A stretch of DNA of 64,000 nucleotides from Mixophyes australis (GCA_036250195.1 JAVHZZ010000005.1:127043098-127107097), one strand, 5' to 3'; counted from the stretch's first letter, positions 11,227 through 23,599 are shown. The notes: generated from the sequence alone by a model not told the origin. A program made the numbers and translations.

Positions 11227-11642
11227 CAAGTTAACCCGTGCATGATACTCATGCATTCTAGTCAAATCAAGCTACTTAAGGTGTTAAAAAGGTTCTTCTC
11301 ATGCATTTGGGCCATAGCCCAGGCCTCAACCACCAACCACTCCCCACTGTCACCCCCGGCAACCACCAACCACTCCCAACTGTCACTTCTCCTTCAAGAA
11401 ATATATATATATTTTTTTTAAATCTTTATAAACACTTTTAACAATTAACAAATTAAATTAACAAATTAAAAACATCTTAGTATACCAAATTTCAGCCCTT
11501 TCTGAATTTTTTTCCCACACACACACTAAAAATTTAGTAAGTCAGTGTATAACTCCGCCCAGCAGGTGGCGCTGCAGCTTGGTTTTATTTTTTCCACACA
11601 CAGACAGACTAACACACGCCACTAGACATTTATATTATAGAT

Positions 11643-11684
<42 letters not shown>

Positions 11685-12240
11685 TTTATTTATATTTATT
11701 TGTATTTATTTTATCGTAGAACATATGTGAGCTACAAAACATGACCTAACTAGTTCCACCGCTGGAACACATGGAAAACGGAGCAGTAGGTCAAATTCTT
11801 TTATATAATCCACAATAACAGGGTTTAATGGGTTGTGTGTGTGTGTGTGTGTTTGTGTGTGTACATATGAATTCTTTCAGTAAAGTGCTAGCCACACCCA
11901 CTTGTCAAATGCCACTCCCACTTAGATGGGGGGGCGCCGGTGACCTGTCTCACCCAGGTCACCAAAATGTCTAGTTACGGCACTGTGTTCTCCCATATGT
12001 TTAGCCCCAGCTGTAAGTTGCTTGTTGGGATGGTATAAGTGCTCTACCGTGGTAGGCACCAGCACTTATATCTCTCTATGAATAAAGTTTGGCTGGTGCT
12101 TCTTTGTGGGGCATGGCTGGGGCCAGAGTGCTCTTTATGTTGTTGTGACTTGCCTATGCAGCCTTATATATAGTATGATTGTACATAATTGTAGGCCTTC
12201 CTTGGGCAAATTTCATGGCCAATTATTAGGGACTTTTTTA
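10859..12240. other. AT-rich region with microsatellites, partly unclassified repeat
   Basis: It holds an (AT)n tract at 11177-11222, a repeat-like block at 11225-11640 that includes CAGACAGACTAACACACGCC and GCAGGTGGCGCTGCAG, a second (TA)n at 11641-11682, and a (GT)n at 11835-11862. No gene or bounded transposon could be supported. Confidence 0.6.
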
Positions 12241-13134
12241 CTATAGGGCAGTGGTTCCTAAACTTTTGCAGTTCGCGGCACCCTTAGGGGGGTATTCAAT
12301 TGTTAGCGAGTTTTGAAGTTCGAGCGCGTTAAGTCATTTTTTAGCTATTTTTCCTTTTTTTCGAGCGCGGAAACTTCTCACTCAATTCTATTCTTTTTTT
12401 TTTTTTTCCCGAAAAGGTGTTTTCGTGCTCCAACCGTTTGTCAATGTTAAAGTATAGGCTGGATGTGAACGCTCAGCGGGAAAAGCTATTCAATTGTTTT
12501 TCAACGCTGAGTGTGAAAAAGTAAAATCTGCAGTTTCATCTCGCACCTCCTTGGTCTGCTCAAAGTAAAAGATTTTTTTTTTAGTTATTAAAAAAAGATA
12601 TTAAACTGAAGATTTAGGTGTAAAAGTTAATTAAAACAACCTGAAAACGTAAAATAACTTTTTTTTAACAAAAATACAGTGTAAATAATGAAATATTTTT
12701 TCAAAGTTCCCCCTTTAAAAAAATCCATAAGTGGTGCAGTCCTATTTTATTTAAACTAATTTTTATTTTTTTTCATTCCAAACACTTGAGTGTACAGTTG
12801 TGGTGATCAGCTCTGTGGTGAACTGACTGTTGCCTCAGTGTTTTTTTTGTGCATACCAATCTTTCTGAGCATTTTACAGTAGTGTTCGTTGGTGGATTAT
12901 CCAGGATTTCCTAAAGATAAGTATCGTATTTGTGCTTGGTGTTGTCTGTCTGTCAAGTTTGCAAAATTAACATATAAATTAATCACTTACACCAATTTAA
13001 AATCATATAAAAATAGTGCATCTCACAGGTCCATTCATCCCCTGCACAAACATTCATTTCCCCTACAATTTTTGTTAAAAATAGTTAAATACTTTAGTTT
13101 CAAATTCACCCCTTTTAATTATTGTCTCATTTCA

Positions 13135-14550
13135 ATGGAGCCATTCGTGGACACAGTGTGGATGTACATGTATGCTGCATGTATGGAGGAGACTGCTTTG
13201 GATGAAATGCAAGGTGCTGCAAATGTGGGAGTGTCTGGAGAGAATGTTGATGTTTGTGATGTGAATGCGGGTATGGAAGAGGGAGAGGCTGTGGGAGAGA
13301 ATGGTGGACAGGCAATGGCTGCATTGTCCAGTGTGGCAAGTAGGACTAGGATCCCCAGGCCGCGTCTGTACCGCAACAGGCGTTTGCTTGATGGATTGGC
13401 CGAGGACGAGGTGAGAAGACTATATCGCCTATCGTCCTCTGCAATTTACAATCTGTATGAGATTGTAAAACAGGACCTGGAACCTCGTTACCCTAGTAAC
13501 CGTGCAGTCCCTGGACTTGCCAAACTGCTTGGTGTTTTGCATTTTCTTGCCTCAGGAACATTTCAGCCCACCTTGGCAGTTATTGCCGGGTATTCCCAGC
13601 CCACTTTTTCTAGGATCCTGTTCCAGGTCCTAAATGCCCTCAAAAAGCACACTGCAACGTTTATTAATTTCCCGCAGTCTGCCAATGAGTGGCGTGAGGT
13701 CAAAGCTAAATTTTACGCTTTGTCTCAAATGCCCAATGTGCTGGGTGCAATTGATTGCACCCACATTGCCCTTACACCACCCCGTCGAATGGAAGAATGT
13801 TTTCGTAATCGAAAACACTTCCATTCCATCAATGTTCAGATGGTTTGTGATGCTAAGCAAAAAATCACTAATGTTGTTGTTGGTTTCCCAGGTTCATCCC
13901 ATGACTCCTTCATCCTGCAACAGTCGTCCTTATTCCGTAATTTCGAAGCAAGATCCTTTCCAGATGGCTGGCTGCTTGGTAATTTTTTTTGTATTTTTTT
14001 GTTTTTGTTAATTGTGTATTACAGTTGTAAACCCTTAAAAAAATGTAATGATGTGTCACTGTTTTTAAAAATGTTTTTTTTTTTTGTTTTTTTTTAAGGC
14101 GACGGTGGATATGGAAATCGTTCCTGGTTGCTGACTCCTTTAAGCAACCCTGTATCTTCCTCAGAAAAAAGGTACCAATCAGCACACATTCGTACCAGGG
14201 GTGTAATAGAAAGAACCTTTGGTACACTTAAAAGCCGGTTCCGCTGTTTAGACCGGTCCGGCGGTGTGCTTTTATATTCACCCTCCAAAGTTTGCGATAT
14301 AATTATTGGTTGCTGTATTCTTCACAATATTTGTATTGCAAACCAATTGGAGGTTGAAATTGATCCAGACATTAGTTTGGATTTGGACCTTTCTCCTGAG
14401 CTTGGTCAGATGGAGGAGTTTGCAACTCATGTTCGTCAACGTGTAATAGAAGATTTTTTTTCATGTAAGTATTATTTTTTTTACAATGGTAAAATTGATG
14501 TGTGTATTTTATAAAAAAAATAATGTTCTTGTACTATTATATATACAGGA
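13135..14550 (+). CDS. Harbinger transposase (DDE nuclease), intron 13979-14098
   Basis: Exon 1 (13135-13978) starts at ATG 13135; the frame is open upstream to 12889 but this Met begins a hydrophilic N-terminus of normal size. Exon 2 is 14099-14464. Splice sites are CTTG|GTAATT and TTTTTAAG|GC. The joined frame gives about 403 residues; the stop is either made across a second junction (donor 14465, acceptor 14548) or reached by read-through at 14514. Catalytic residues: Asp207 (in GAIDCTHI), Asp283 (in a GDGGY motif made across the intron) and Glu319 (in RGVIERTFG), a DD35E spacing. A helical region near residues 90-170, including YSQPTFSRIL, looks like the helix-turn-helix. It cuts and joins Harbinger ends at TTA-like targets in the nucleus. 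No disabling mutation was seen. Confidence 0.9.
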
Positions 14551-15130
14551 ATGATGGCAAACTGTGTACCTGGCCCCAAAGGAGGATATAATCTAGCTTT
14601 TCAGAAAATGGGTAAGGAAGTGAAAAATAACATCATGGTGAGTATAATTGTTTTTTATACTTTAAAAAAATGTATTTGTTGTATTGCATTTATATGTAAG
14701 GGAGTGATGTGATTGGATATGTCAATTGATAACTGAAATCTTTTGACAATATTGCTGACCCTTAATAATTTTTTTATGAAATGCAAATCAAATTTATTTT
14801 TCTTAATAGACTGATACTGACCTAATTTTCTTTTTTCTAATAGCTCTCCTAAAAACAAAGCAACATGGATCTTTTGGATATTGGACTGAAAAAAAGATAT
14901 GCAGAGAGAAGCAGTGTGGTGTCCATTTATTTTATTTTTTTTTCTCTAGGACTATACACAATAAAATAAAAACGACTTATTCCAAAATATATTCATATAT
15001 AAGTTTCAAAAAGTGATCACTGCAGTACCTTTTTGAATAATCATCCAACAAAAGTGACTTTACTCTTAAATATTGTTTCCTTTATTTTTTTATATCAATA
15101 AACAATTTTTTTTTTATTTATTTATTTATT
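14551..15130 (+). other. Harbinger transposase 3' region
   Basis: Short exon-like sequence after the acceptor at 14548 (about 14549-14640), then AT-rich sequence with AATAAA-type polyadenylation signals (14961 and others). No further coding segment is supported. Confidence 0.4.
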
Positions 15131-15139
15131 TTTTTTTGT

Positions 15140-16737
15140 GATAGGCACTATAGCAGGGGAAGAGAAACGCAGTTTGGTCCCACTGTCATAATTACTAATC
15201 AACCACATACTGTTCAGTGCTGCCCTTGATTCCTTAGTGAGTGCTGTCCCCTAAAAATTGTAGTTGGCCTCCTCCCTAGGGACACCCAGCCCAGTGCTGA
15301 TAGCACTACGGTTCTTCCTAATACCCCTGGCCTGGGGCTTATAAATGTGCATTTTGTTTTTATAAAAAAAAATATATATATTTATTTGAGGAACTACATG
15401 TCCCAGCCAGCAATGTTTGCCTAAATAGTGTGGCCATGCAGCTACTACTCTAACTACAAGCATCAGGATTCCCATGGCACCCAAAAAAGATTGATGCCAC
15501 TTTGAGAACCAAAAGTGTCTTCATGCTCTTACACACATGGCTGGCTGGGATCTGTAGTTCCACAAATCAAATTATTAAATAAAAGCACAACACCCTCATT
15601 ACAACCACAAATCTTTATAAAAAAAAATTAAAACCCCAAGAAATACAATAAACACCCTCATGTACACCTTATTCCCAAAAAAAAAAAAGTAGCATTGCTG
15701 AAATACTCTGTTGCAGCCTTTACTAGAAAGACATGACAGCTACCGTGTTCTGATGCAGATGTACATCTTCTGAACCTAAATTTAAACTTAACCCTAGTGC
15801 AGCCGACCTACTGCTGTTTAATTAGAAAAACTCTGGAAAAAATGTCAAAGCGTAACCCATATTTTCAATAAAACAGCACTGGCCAAACCAGCCTGGGTGA
15901 TTAGCACTATAGCAGGGGTAAGAATGTCATAATGATTAAACACCCACAGACTGTTCAGCGCTGAGCTGGATTCCCTAGGGAGTGTGTTCCCCTTTAAAAA
16001 TGTAAACGAGCCACCCCCCCCCCCCCCCCCTAGGGACACTCACCCCACTACTGATAGCACTAGGGCTCTTCCTACCACCCTGGGCTGTGGGTAGTAGGGT
16101 AATAAAGGAAGAATATTTGTGTAAAAAAGTGAAATAAAAAACCATTTTATGTTGTGGAACTACAGGTCCCAGCCAGCATTGTTGCCCAAAATAGTGTGCC
16201 CACGCTGCTACCAGTATAAGTACAAGCACCAGCGTACCCACGGCAGCCAGGGCATGTTGGCACTTGTCAAAGCACAAGTGGAAACATGACGTGACACCCA
16301 CGGCAGCCTGAGACCTGTAGTTCCACAAAACAAAAATTTTTGTTGGTTTCTTTTATATAAATATTTTTTTTGGGTAATGAGGTTGTTGTGATTTTATTTT
16401 ACTATTTTGTTAAGTGGGTATGCTGGTGCTTGTACTTATACTAGTAGCAGCGTGGGGACAATAATTTGGCAAACATGGCTGCCTGGGACATGTAGTTCCA
16501 CAAATCTGATTTTTTTTTTTTTCCATACTATTACCCTACTACCCAGAGCCCCTGCCTAGTAGGAAGAGCCCTAGTGGTATCAGCACTGGCCTGGGTGTCA
16601 ATAGTGGGGTGGCACGCTTACATTTTTCAAGGGGAACACCCTTGTTAGCGAATCCAGGCCAGCGCTGAACAGTCTGTGGGTGTTTAGTCATTATGGCATT
16701 CTTACCCCTGCTATAGTGCCTATCACCCAAGTTGTTT
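15140..16737. repeat. Three copies of a ~350-440 bp block, two direct and one inverted
   Basis: Copies at about 15140-15490 and 15893-16335 run in the same direction; the copy at about 16415-16737 is inverted. Each holds CACTATAGCAGGGG at one end, a TAGGGACAC..GATAGCACTA core, and a GGAACTACATGTCCCAGCCA-like segment at the other. The second and third copies form a long imperfect palindrome. The GGAACTACA..TCCCAGC phrase also occurs in the MITE at 41952-42099. It lies between the two Harbinger genes and encodes nothing recognisable. Confidence 0.8.
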
Positions 16738-17959
16738 GGCTATAATACACCCTGTTGTATCAATACCTTTTTAAAGAAAACGCTATACTTAGTTTAATCC
16801 CATTGAAAATTATCTCAAACTGCTATCTTGAGTGTTAAACATTCAACTCTTTCCCTGGAAGTTAATTTAATAATACTATTTCTTACCTAACCACAACTTT
16901 TTTAATTTTATATTTAATTAAATTAAAAATGTGTATGCAAATTTAACCACTAATGACTATATATCAGAGTAGGAGCCATTACAACCGTCATACATGTATA
17001 CAAAAAAGTTTAGGGTACATGTAAAAATGTCATGTCTATTCTCTCTATTGTCATGTGCTGCTTTTTTTTTTTTCAAAAAATGGTTGCAGTACTTCACAGT
17101 TAACAAGTCTACAACATCCCAACTTTAAAAAATGGTAATACTATCCCCCTAAAATATTGGCAAGGTAACTGCATTTGATGAAGGTGTATCTATCTAATAA
17201 TTAAAGGAACAATAAATTCAAAAGTAAAATTTTATTGTACAAAATACATAAGATTTTTAATACATTTTTCTTAAGTTCATTCAGTCCCTTGGATTTTCAA
17301 GCTGTTTCTTTAAAATGACATCCACCAATTCCATCCGAACATCTGCAAGAATTTTTTTTTATTAAAAGCTTATCTTTGAAATTAATATTACATTTCACAT
17401 CTAAATACTGGAACATTGATATAGTGCTTTAGTTTATATGGACACAAAACATATCCTATTGTTGGACTCTTGATAAGGAGAAAAATGTTAACATTCAAAT
17501 AGACTGAATTTAAAATGTATGTCTAAGTCAATAGTTATATAGTTTTTTACCTGAAAACTCTAGTTATGTCTTCAATTTTCGATTCCATGTTCCTGAAAGT
17601 TGTATCCATCCAATATTTGGGTGCAATCTTAAAAAAGTAAAAAGAAAGGAGTGTATGTAAAACCTGTATTTTTTAACAAAATACAAACATAACTTTTAAA
17701 ACAAGGAAGGATCAGTATGGAGTACAATATTCATTGTCCATGTCACATCATATCCCTTCCATTCTGCAAAAAAAATTAAAAAATTACATTTTTATGAAAA
17801 AGAATAAACTGAAACAAACTCACCAAATATTTAACAATGCTGATCATTCCTGATGTTGAAAGGTCTGTACATTTCACTTTTTCCTGTGTTAGGATAAAAA
17901 ACAAAAAATATGATTACTTAAATTTTCTCAAGAATAAAAAAAAAAAGGAAAGATATATT

Positions 17960-18020
<61 letters not shown>

Positions 18021-18339
18021 GAGGAGACAGACACACACAGAGACTCACACACACGGAGACTCAGACATTTCAGGCATGCATCCTAGAGAGAAATAAATAA
18101 ATACCAAATAACATTGTAACGTAATGCTTTTGGATGATGTTATCCTCTTGCTTTCACTTCCTACGCATTTTGATCCACGATGCTTCTGGGTTACCTAGAA
18201 TTGAATGTAAAACATAGAAATTAGGATACATTTACATTCGTATAAGAAACTTATAGACATTACTGTACATATGACATATTTTTGTTTTTATGTCACTAAC
18301 CTATTATCAGTTATACGCTTCTTTTAACTAATCATTTTC
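16738..18339. other. Harbinger intergenic AT-rich region
   Basis: No coding segment is supported. It includes the (TA)n(CA)n tract at 17962-18020. Possible 3' exons of the Myb-like gene could lie here (an acceptor-like CAATTCTAG precedes GTAACCCAGAAG on the minus strand near 18196), but the frame ends before them. Confidence 0.45.
17962..18020. repeat. (TA)n(CA)n microsatellite
   Basis: Alternating TA followed by CA repeats; other simple tracts in this element are at 19667-19745 (TA then GATA), 20090-20345 (GA) and 22878-22940 (TA). Confidence 0.95.
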
Positions 18340-19686
18340 TTACCCTTCTTCCTCAGATGAGACGGGGTTGATGATTTCCTCTTCTGGATGTTCCTGTAAC
18401 AATCTCCTCCTTGCTGACTCCGCTCTTCTTACTTCCACCACGGGGGTGTGTAGTGCAGATGACGTCCTCTGCTGTGGTGTTGGGGGAACAAATCCAGAAA
18501 TGTTCCAATCGGCTAATGGGACTGAAACATTACCCTGTACTCGCCGGAGTCTCAGCTCTTCACTGATATTCATTACATGCATTGACAGCATTTGCAGATG
18601 CATTGTCTGTTGTTGTTGTAGCATATGCATCTGTGCCATGGATTGATTCATCTGGTAATACACTGCTGTATTCTGCTCCATTGCAGCAGCCATTCGCGTT
18701 TGTAAGTTGTTATTTACTTGAATAGATGCTTACATTTCACTGTGCACTGTGATGCGTCGCTCCAGTAACGAATTGGTGGTATTACGGGAGCTTCGTACCT
18801 CTTCCACAACAGACGTTAAACGGTCTACCGAGTCACCAATTCTCTGAACTCTGTCTTCCATATTTCGGCGAGATGTTTCCTGCCTTCCTTCCATCTTTCT
18901 GGCAAAGTCTGTGATGGAATGAAACCGAGTGGCTTGTTCTGGCAGACCGTGCACCAGTTGTGTTGGAAGACTGGTGCCTGTGGAAGGTACCCTTGCTTGA
19001 GATGGACCTTCCCCTTCGGTGGTTGGAACTTGAAGGTTGGGGAAGGCTTGCTGTAGCATCTCAAATCTTGTTGCAGCATCTTCGTGGACCAAACTGTCAA
19101 CTGGCGAAAATGTCAGTGATTGACTGTCATGTTCTAATTCCTCTGTAAAACCAAAAAAAAATACTACATCAATTTTTCAGATATTACATTATATGATTTC
19201 AATGTTTAAAATAATTTGAGTAATGCATGTATTCTGATAAAAAAAAATAAAAAAAAATTAGTCACCGGTTACTGAGCAGACAGGAGATGCTATTTCTTCC
19301 ATGGCAGCTTGAGAAAAAAAGGTGGATACTGGTGTTACCACATGTTCCCTTGGGATGATGGATTCTAAAACATAAAATAAACAAATAATAATTAAAATTT
19401 GTCTATTAAATACCCCAAAAATATGTGAGACATATCATTATCTAAAATGATACATGTGTACAATTACAATATGTATATTCCTATGGATCTGAAAAAAAAA
19501 TACGATTATATTGCTAGATAGTTATGTACACACAATTTTCAACATCTTCATACCTTCACGACTATGAGCAAGGGTTATTGATGTTCCCCCTTCTTCACAC
19601 ATCTCTTCAACGGGTCGGCCTTCTATACATAAAAATAAATTAGATAAAATAAATTATTACATATATATCTATATATATATATATAT

Positions 19687-19731
<45 letters not shown>

Positions 19732-20084
19732 GAGAGAGATAGATAGATAGGTATATAGATAAAAAAAAATGACACATTAAAAAAAAAGGTTGCTGAGACC
19801 AAACAAAAAATTAATTCTGTGTAAACATTACCTCGCTGTACATCAGCAACAGGTTCCGAGACGTGTACCTCAGTCACTCTTCTTCTCTTGTGCGCTGTAA
19901 GTTAATTTTAAAATACTATTAGATGCTATTATTAATTGTTGACAAGGATTTAAATAGTAATCAAGAGTGACAATGAGGAATAGTGAGTGAGAGAGTGTGA
20001 TAGTGAAAGGAAAAGATAGAGAGAGATAAAGCAATATTAAAGAAAAAAAGAGGGAGAGTGACAGTTAAAAGAGAGAGTGATAGT

Positions 20085-20119
<35 letters not shown>

Positions 20120-20222
20120 TGAAATAGAGAGAGACATTGATAGACCTAAGAGCGACAGTGATATAACAAGAGAGAGAGTTATAGTAAAAGAGAGAGTGAT
20201 AGTGAAAGAGTGAGAAAGAGAG

Positions 20223-20266
<44 letters not shown>

Positions 20267-22377
20267 TAAAATAGAGAGAGACATTGATAGACCTAAGAGC
20301 AACAGTGATATAACAAGAGAGAGAGTTATAGTAAAAGAGAGAGAAGGAGATATATGCATATTGTTTTACAATGCAAATATAATTACCTTTTTTATTTGGT
20401 TCAACAGTTTGGGCAGGATGAGTAGACTTGGTTAAACGGCTTTCTTTTTCTGTAACAAATAATTATAATAAGCTTTGCAAAATGTACTATATTTAAAATA
20501 TATTCTATCTACTTGATCACAATATATACCTTGATTGGAAGCCGTTGTCGCTACTTCCACTGCGACTTGTCTTGGCATAAGCAATGTCACACCTATAATA
20601 AAAAATAAAATTTATTTTTAGTTATATAGAAGCAATAACATTACATTTTTGTTTTTGGACAATTTTATGGAAATATTAGATGCACCAAAAATAACAACTT
20701 ACATTTTACATTGGAAGAATATTTTTTTGATATATATTAATTGCATGCAATAATTATAGTAACAAGTGTGACATCAATTCCCTGGTATTATTAGACAAAT
20801 GATATACATTTCTATCTTACTATTACAAAATTATAAACATGTAAATATGTATGTGTATATGTAGATATGTATGTGTATATGTAGATATATATATACACAC
20901 ACTTGTAGGTTAATTGACTGCTATTGGAATTGACCCTAGTGTCTGTGTGTGTGAATTTAGACTGTAAGCTCCAATGGTGCAGGGACTGATGTGAGTGATT
21001 TCTCGATACAGTGCTGTGGAATCTGTGGCACTAAAAAAAAAATGGTGATGATGATGTATGTACATACATACACAAATATGTTTGATTAAATTTTGATGTA
21101 AAACCTAATAAAATAATAAACAACTTTATTATGGAACTTTATTTTTTTTTTATTTAACATAGGTGATATTGTCCATAAAAACTGTTATGTGTGAATAATA
21201 TTGCTTTAAGGTTAAAAGTTTAAGGGCTACATTTAATAAGCTGTCGATTAGAAAAATTGGGGATGTTGCCTATAGCAATCAATCTAATTCTAGCTTTCAT
21301 ATAAAGCTAGAATCTAATTGGTTGCTATAGGCAACAGCCACACTTTTGCTAACCCGCAGCTTAGTAAATCTAGCACTATAATGGGTGTAATGTGTAGTGT
21401 AAAGTATGTAATCTATGGAGCATGTATACATGCATGTTACATCTTTATATCATACCTTCTCCTTCTACACTCCTCTGGCCCTTGTGTCCTTGAGAATAAC
21501 CCAAATCTAAAATACATTAAAGAAAGATTTATTAGTACATCTTTATATAAGATTTTGGCAAGGCAAGTAAAAAAAAATATTACAAAAAAAAATTTTTTTA
21601 TTATACATTTGCCATTTACCTCCTGATTTGGATTTTCTCTTCCGGGGTACTGCTTCACTTTCATGTCTTCTCCTTTGTGCTGCATCTTGTTCTGCAAAAT
21701 TGTAAAAAAAAATTTAGAATTCTATACAAATTTAATTGACATCGTCACTTTTATAGACAATTATACATACCTCGTGGCTGGAAGGTGGATGGATCAAGGG
21801 TGTCCACTGTCCCTTCCACTCCTTCCACAAGATCATCACTGAGAATTTGCCGCATCTTCTTCTCCCAAGGCTTAAATTTTAGGCGCAGTGGCTTGCCACC
21901 ACCGGTTCCCCTAGAATGACGGGCAACGGCTGCCATCTTTGCCTTCGTGGTGCGCTTGCAGTCCTGAAAGCGTTTCATGCAAACCGCAACTGATCGGACT
22001 CGAACACCTACTGCGGACACAGCAGAGGCAATCTGGGACCAAATCTTCTGCTTATGCTTGAAGGACGCCTTCAGCGATTGGGCACCCTTCAGTGTCTCGT
22101 AATGTTGCAGTACCCCAGCAACAAGGACTTCATTCTCCTCAAGTGTGAAGCGCCTGGATCGTGTTACAGATGGTCCTTCTTCATCATCAGATCCACTCTC
22201 TGTAAGATGTTGCTGCTGGGTGCTTGTGCTGGCTTGCACGCTGCTCACAAACTGCTGCCGCCTTCTTTCTTCTTGGCGCTCCTCAGGACGGTCTCTCCAT
22301 TCCTCGCCACTGCTGACAATTTCTTCTTGGGTTCCCTGTGTAGAAGAAGAAGAAGAATCCCTACGCTCCCTAGACAT
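18340..22377 (-). CDS. Harbinger Myb/SANT-like protein, nine traced exons, one in-frame stop
   Basis: Exons on the minus strand: 22377-21771, 21691-21620, 21506-21456, 20592-20530, 20449-20387, 19894-19832, 19622-19554, 19364-19266, 19142-18340. Every junction has AG/GT sites and every intron is phase 1; internal exons are 72, 51, 63, 63, 63, 69 and 99 bp. The joined frame would be about 629 residues. Residues about 70-150 hold a trihelix/SANT-like DNA-binding region (RRFTLEENEVLV ... VCMKRFQDCK). Exon 2 encodes a basic PRKRKSKSG stretch, a likely nuclear signal. Exon 9 is rich in Met and Gln and probably coiled. A TAA at 18730-18732 interrupts exon 9, after which the same frame stays open to 18340. 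In related elements this protein helps the transposase enter the nucleus and find the ends. The start is ATG 22377; upstream in-frame sequence to 22404 has no ATG. Confidence 0.85.
19667..19745. repeat. (TA)n(GATA)n microsatellite
   Basis: TATATA run followed by about sixteen GATA units, within an intron of the Myb-like gene. Confidence 0.95.
19960..20350. repeat. GA-rich tandem repeat, internally duplicated
   Basis: (GA)n with embedded phrases such as ATTGATAGACCTAAGAGC and AGTGATATAACAAGAGAG occurring twice about 155 bp apart (near 20135 and 20283). It sits in the Myb-like gene intron between exons 5 and 6. The minus-strand Ser/Leu-rich open frame over it is an artefact. Confidence 0.85.
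20905..21060 (+). mobile_element. LINE2-like 3' tail insertion
   Basis: The stretch GACTGTAAGCTCCAATGGTG ... GTGCTGTGGAATCTGTGGC ... ATGGTGATGATGATG matches the shared 3' end seen at 38961-39333 and, in tiny form, at 59097-59145. 5'-truncated, inside an intron of the Myb-like gene. Confidence 0.65.
21224..21377. mobile_element. Palindromic MITE
   Basis: Outer ends GGGCTACATTTAATAAGCTG and CAGCTTAGTAAATCTAGC pair as inverted repeats, and the centre is a second palindrome (TTGCCTATAGCAATCAATCT paired with GATTCTAATTGG-type sequence and GCTATAGGCAA). It is about 150 bp and non-coding. The target duplication is not clear. It lies in the Myb-like gene intron between exons 3 and 4. Confidence 0.65.
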
Positions 22378-22876
22378 GGCTACTCTAATAAATTTTCTTT
22401 GCAAAAATAAATAAAAACTATTGACTATTTAACAACACTTGCCTAAGGATACAGTACAATATCCTACTATAATACTAATAACAATTAATTAAACTACACA
22501 AGTACTTGACTAAAAAAAAAATTCAGTTGTATTAAAAATAAATTATAATATAATTTTTAAGGGACCAAACTAGGTTAAATACAATCTATAAACTACAGAA
22601 AACTAAATGATAACTAAGGGAAAAAGGACAATAATACAACTGTAGAAATACAGCAAAAAAATAATGTAACACTAGATAAAAATATAGCAGTTGTATTTTA
22701 ACTAAATTATATTATAATTTTTAAGGGACAAAACTACGTGCAATACAATCTATGTAGACTGCAAAAAAGTAAATGCAAACTAATTCAATTTTTATCCTAA
22801 AACAAGTCAAAACTGCAATTGCTTAAATACAGGAAAAAAATAATAATTTTTCTTTAAAAAATGTGTGTGTATGTAA

Positions 22877-22877
<1 letters not shown>

Positions 22878-22940
<63 letters not shown>
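22878..22940. repeat. (TA)n microsatellite
   Basis: About thirty uninterrupted TA units near the right end of the Harbinger, followed by (GT)n at 22953-22972. Confidence 0.95.
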
Positions 22941-22944
<4 letters not shown>

Positions 22945-23599
22945 AGATATATGTGTGTGTGTGTGTGTGTGTGGTGGGTGCAATTAAATAAGTGTGGTAT
23001 GTCTGTAGTATATTCTTGTGTGTATTTGCCTGTATTGTAAAAAATAAAATGTTATTTTTTATAAAAAATATGTGTATAGTGCAGTGTAGAGTCAACTCAC
23101 TAATCCAATTTCGAAGATTAGAGCAATGGAGAGCAGTCAGGAGTCACAAGCCTCAGGAGTCACAAGCCACAGCAGTCACCAACCAAGTCAGCCAACAGCT
23201 ATCAGCAAATGACAGTTTGCTGTTGGCTGCATTATTTTTTCATACTGAGCTGCCAGCGTAAAACACTCCCCTTTAGATTTCAAACTCGCTAGGACCAATA
23301 GTAGAGCGCGAGGCGGAGGATGCAAAAAAAACATTTGCATTGAGCGAGTTTGTTTTTAAAACGAGCGCTCAAACGGCAATAAACGAGCGCGGAATTTTTT
23401 TTCTTTTTCGAGCGCGAAATTTTATCGCGTCTCGCTAACAATTGAATACCCCCCTTAGAGTCTCCAAATTTTTTCAAGGCACCCCTCCAAAATAATTACT
23501 GAGCAGTCCTGTTTTAGAAGTAGTTGGGTCAAAAAATTGTAATAAGTATTTAGGTCACGACAGATATACTTATTTAGTTGTATGCAAAAATGCCCTCTG

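Larger units (their letters stand above)
12287..23454. mobile_element. Complete Harbinger DNA transposon, 11.2 kb
   Basis: Both ends share an inverted terminal repeat of at least 24 bp starting GGGGGGTATTCAATTGTTAG, followed by subterminal GAGCGCG motifs on both sides. The flanks are TTA (12284-12286 and 23455-23457), the 3-bp target duplication of Harbinger elements. The site without the insertion is seen at 30404-30415, where TTA occurs once. Inside are a transposase gene (+) and a Myb-like gene (-), converging. It also contains a triplicated 400-bp block, a LINE tail, a small MITE and several microsatellites. Apart from one stop in the Myb-like gene, I see nothing that rules out recent activity. 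Confidence 0.95.

Noticed and set aside
22823..23095. Minus-strand frame with Tyr-Ile repeats
   Set aside because: (TA)n microsatellite.
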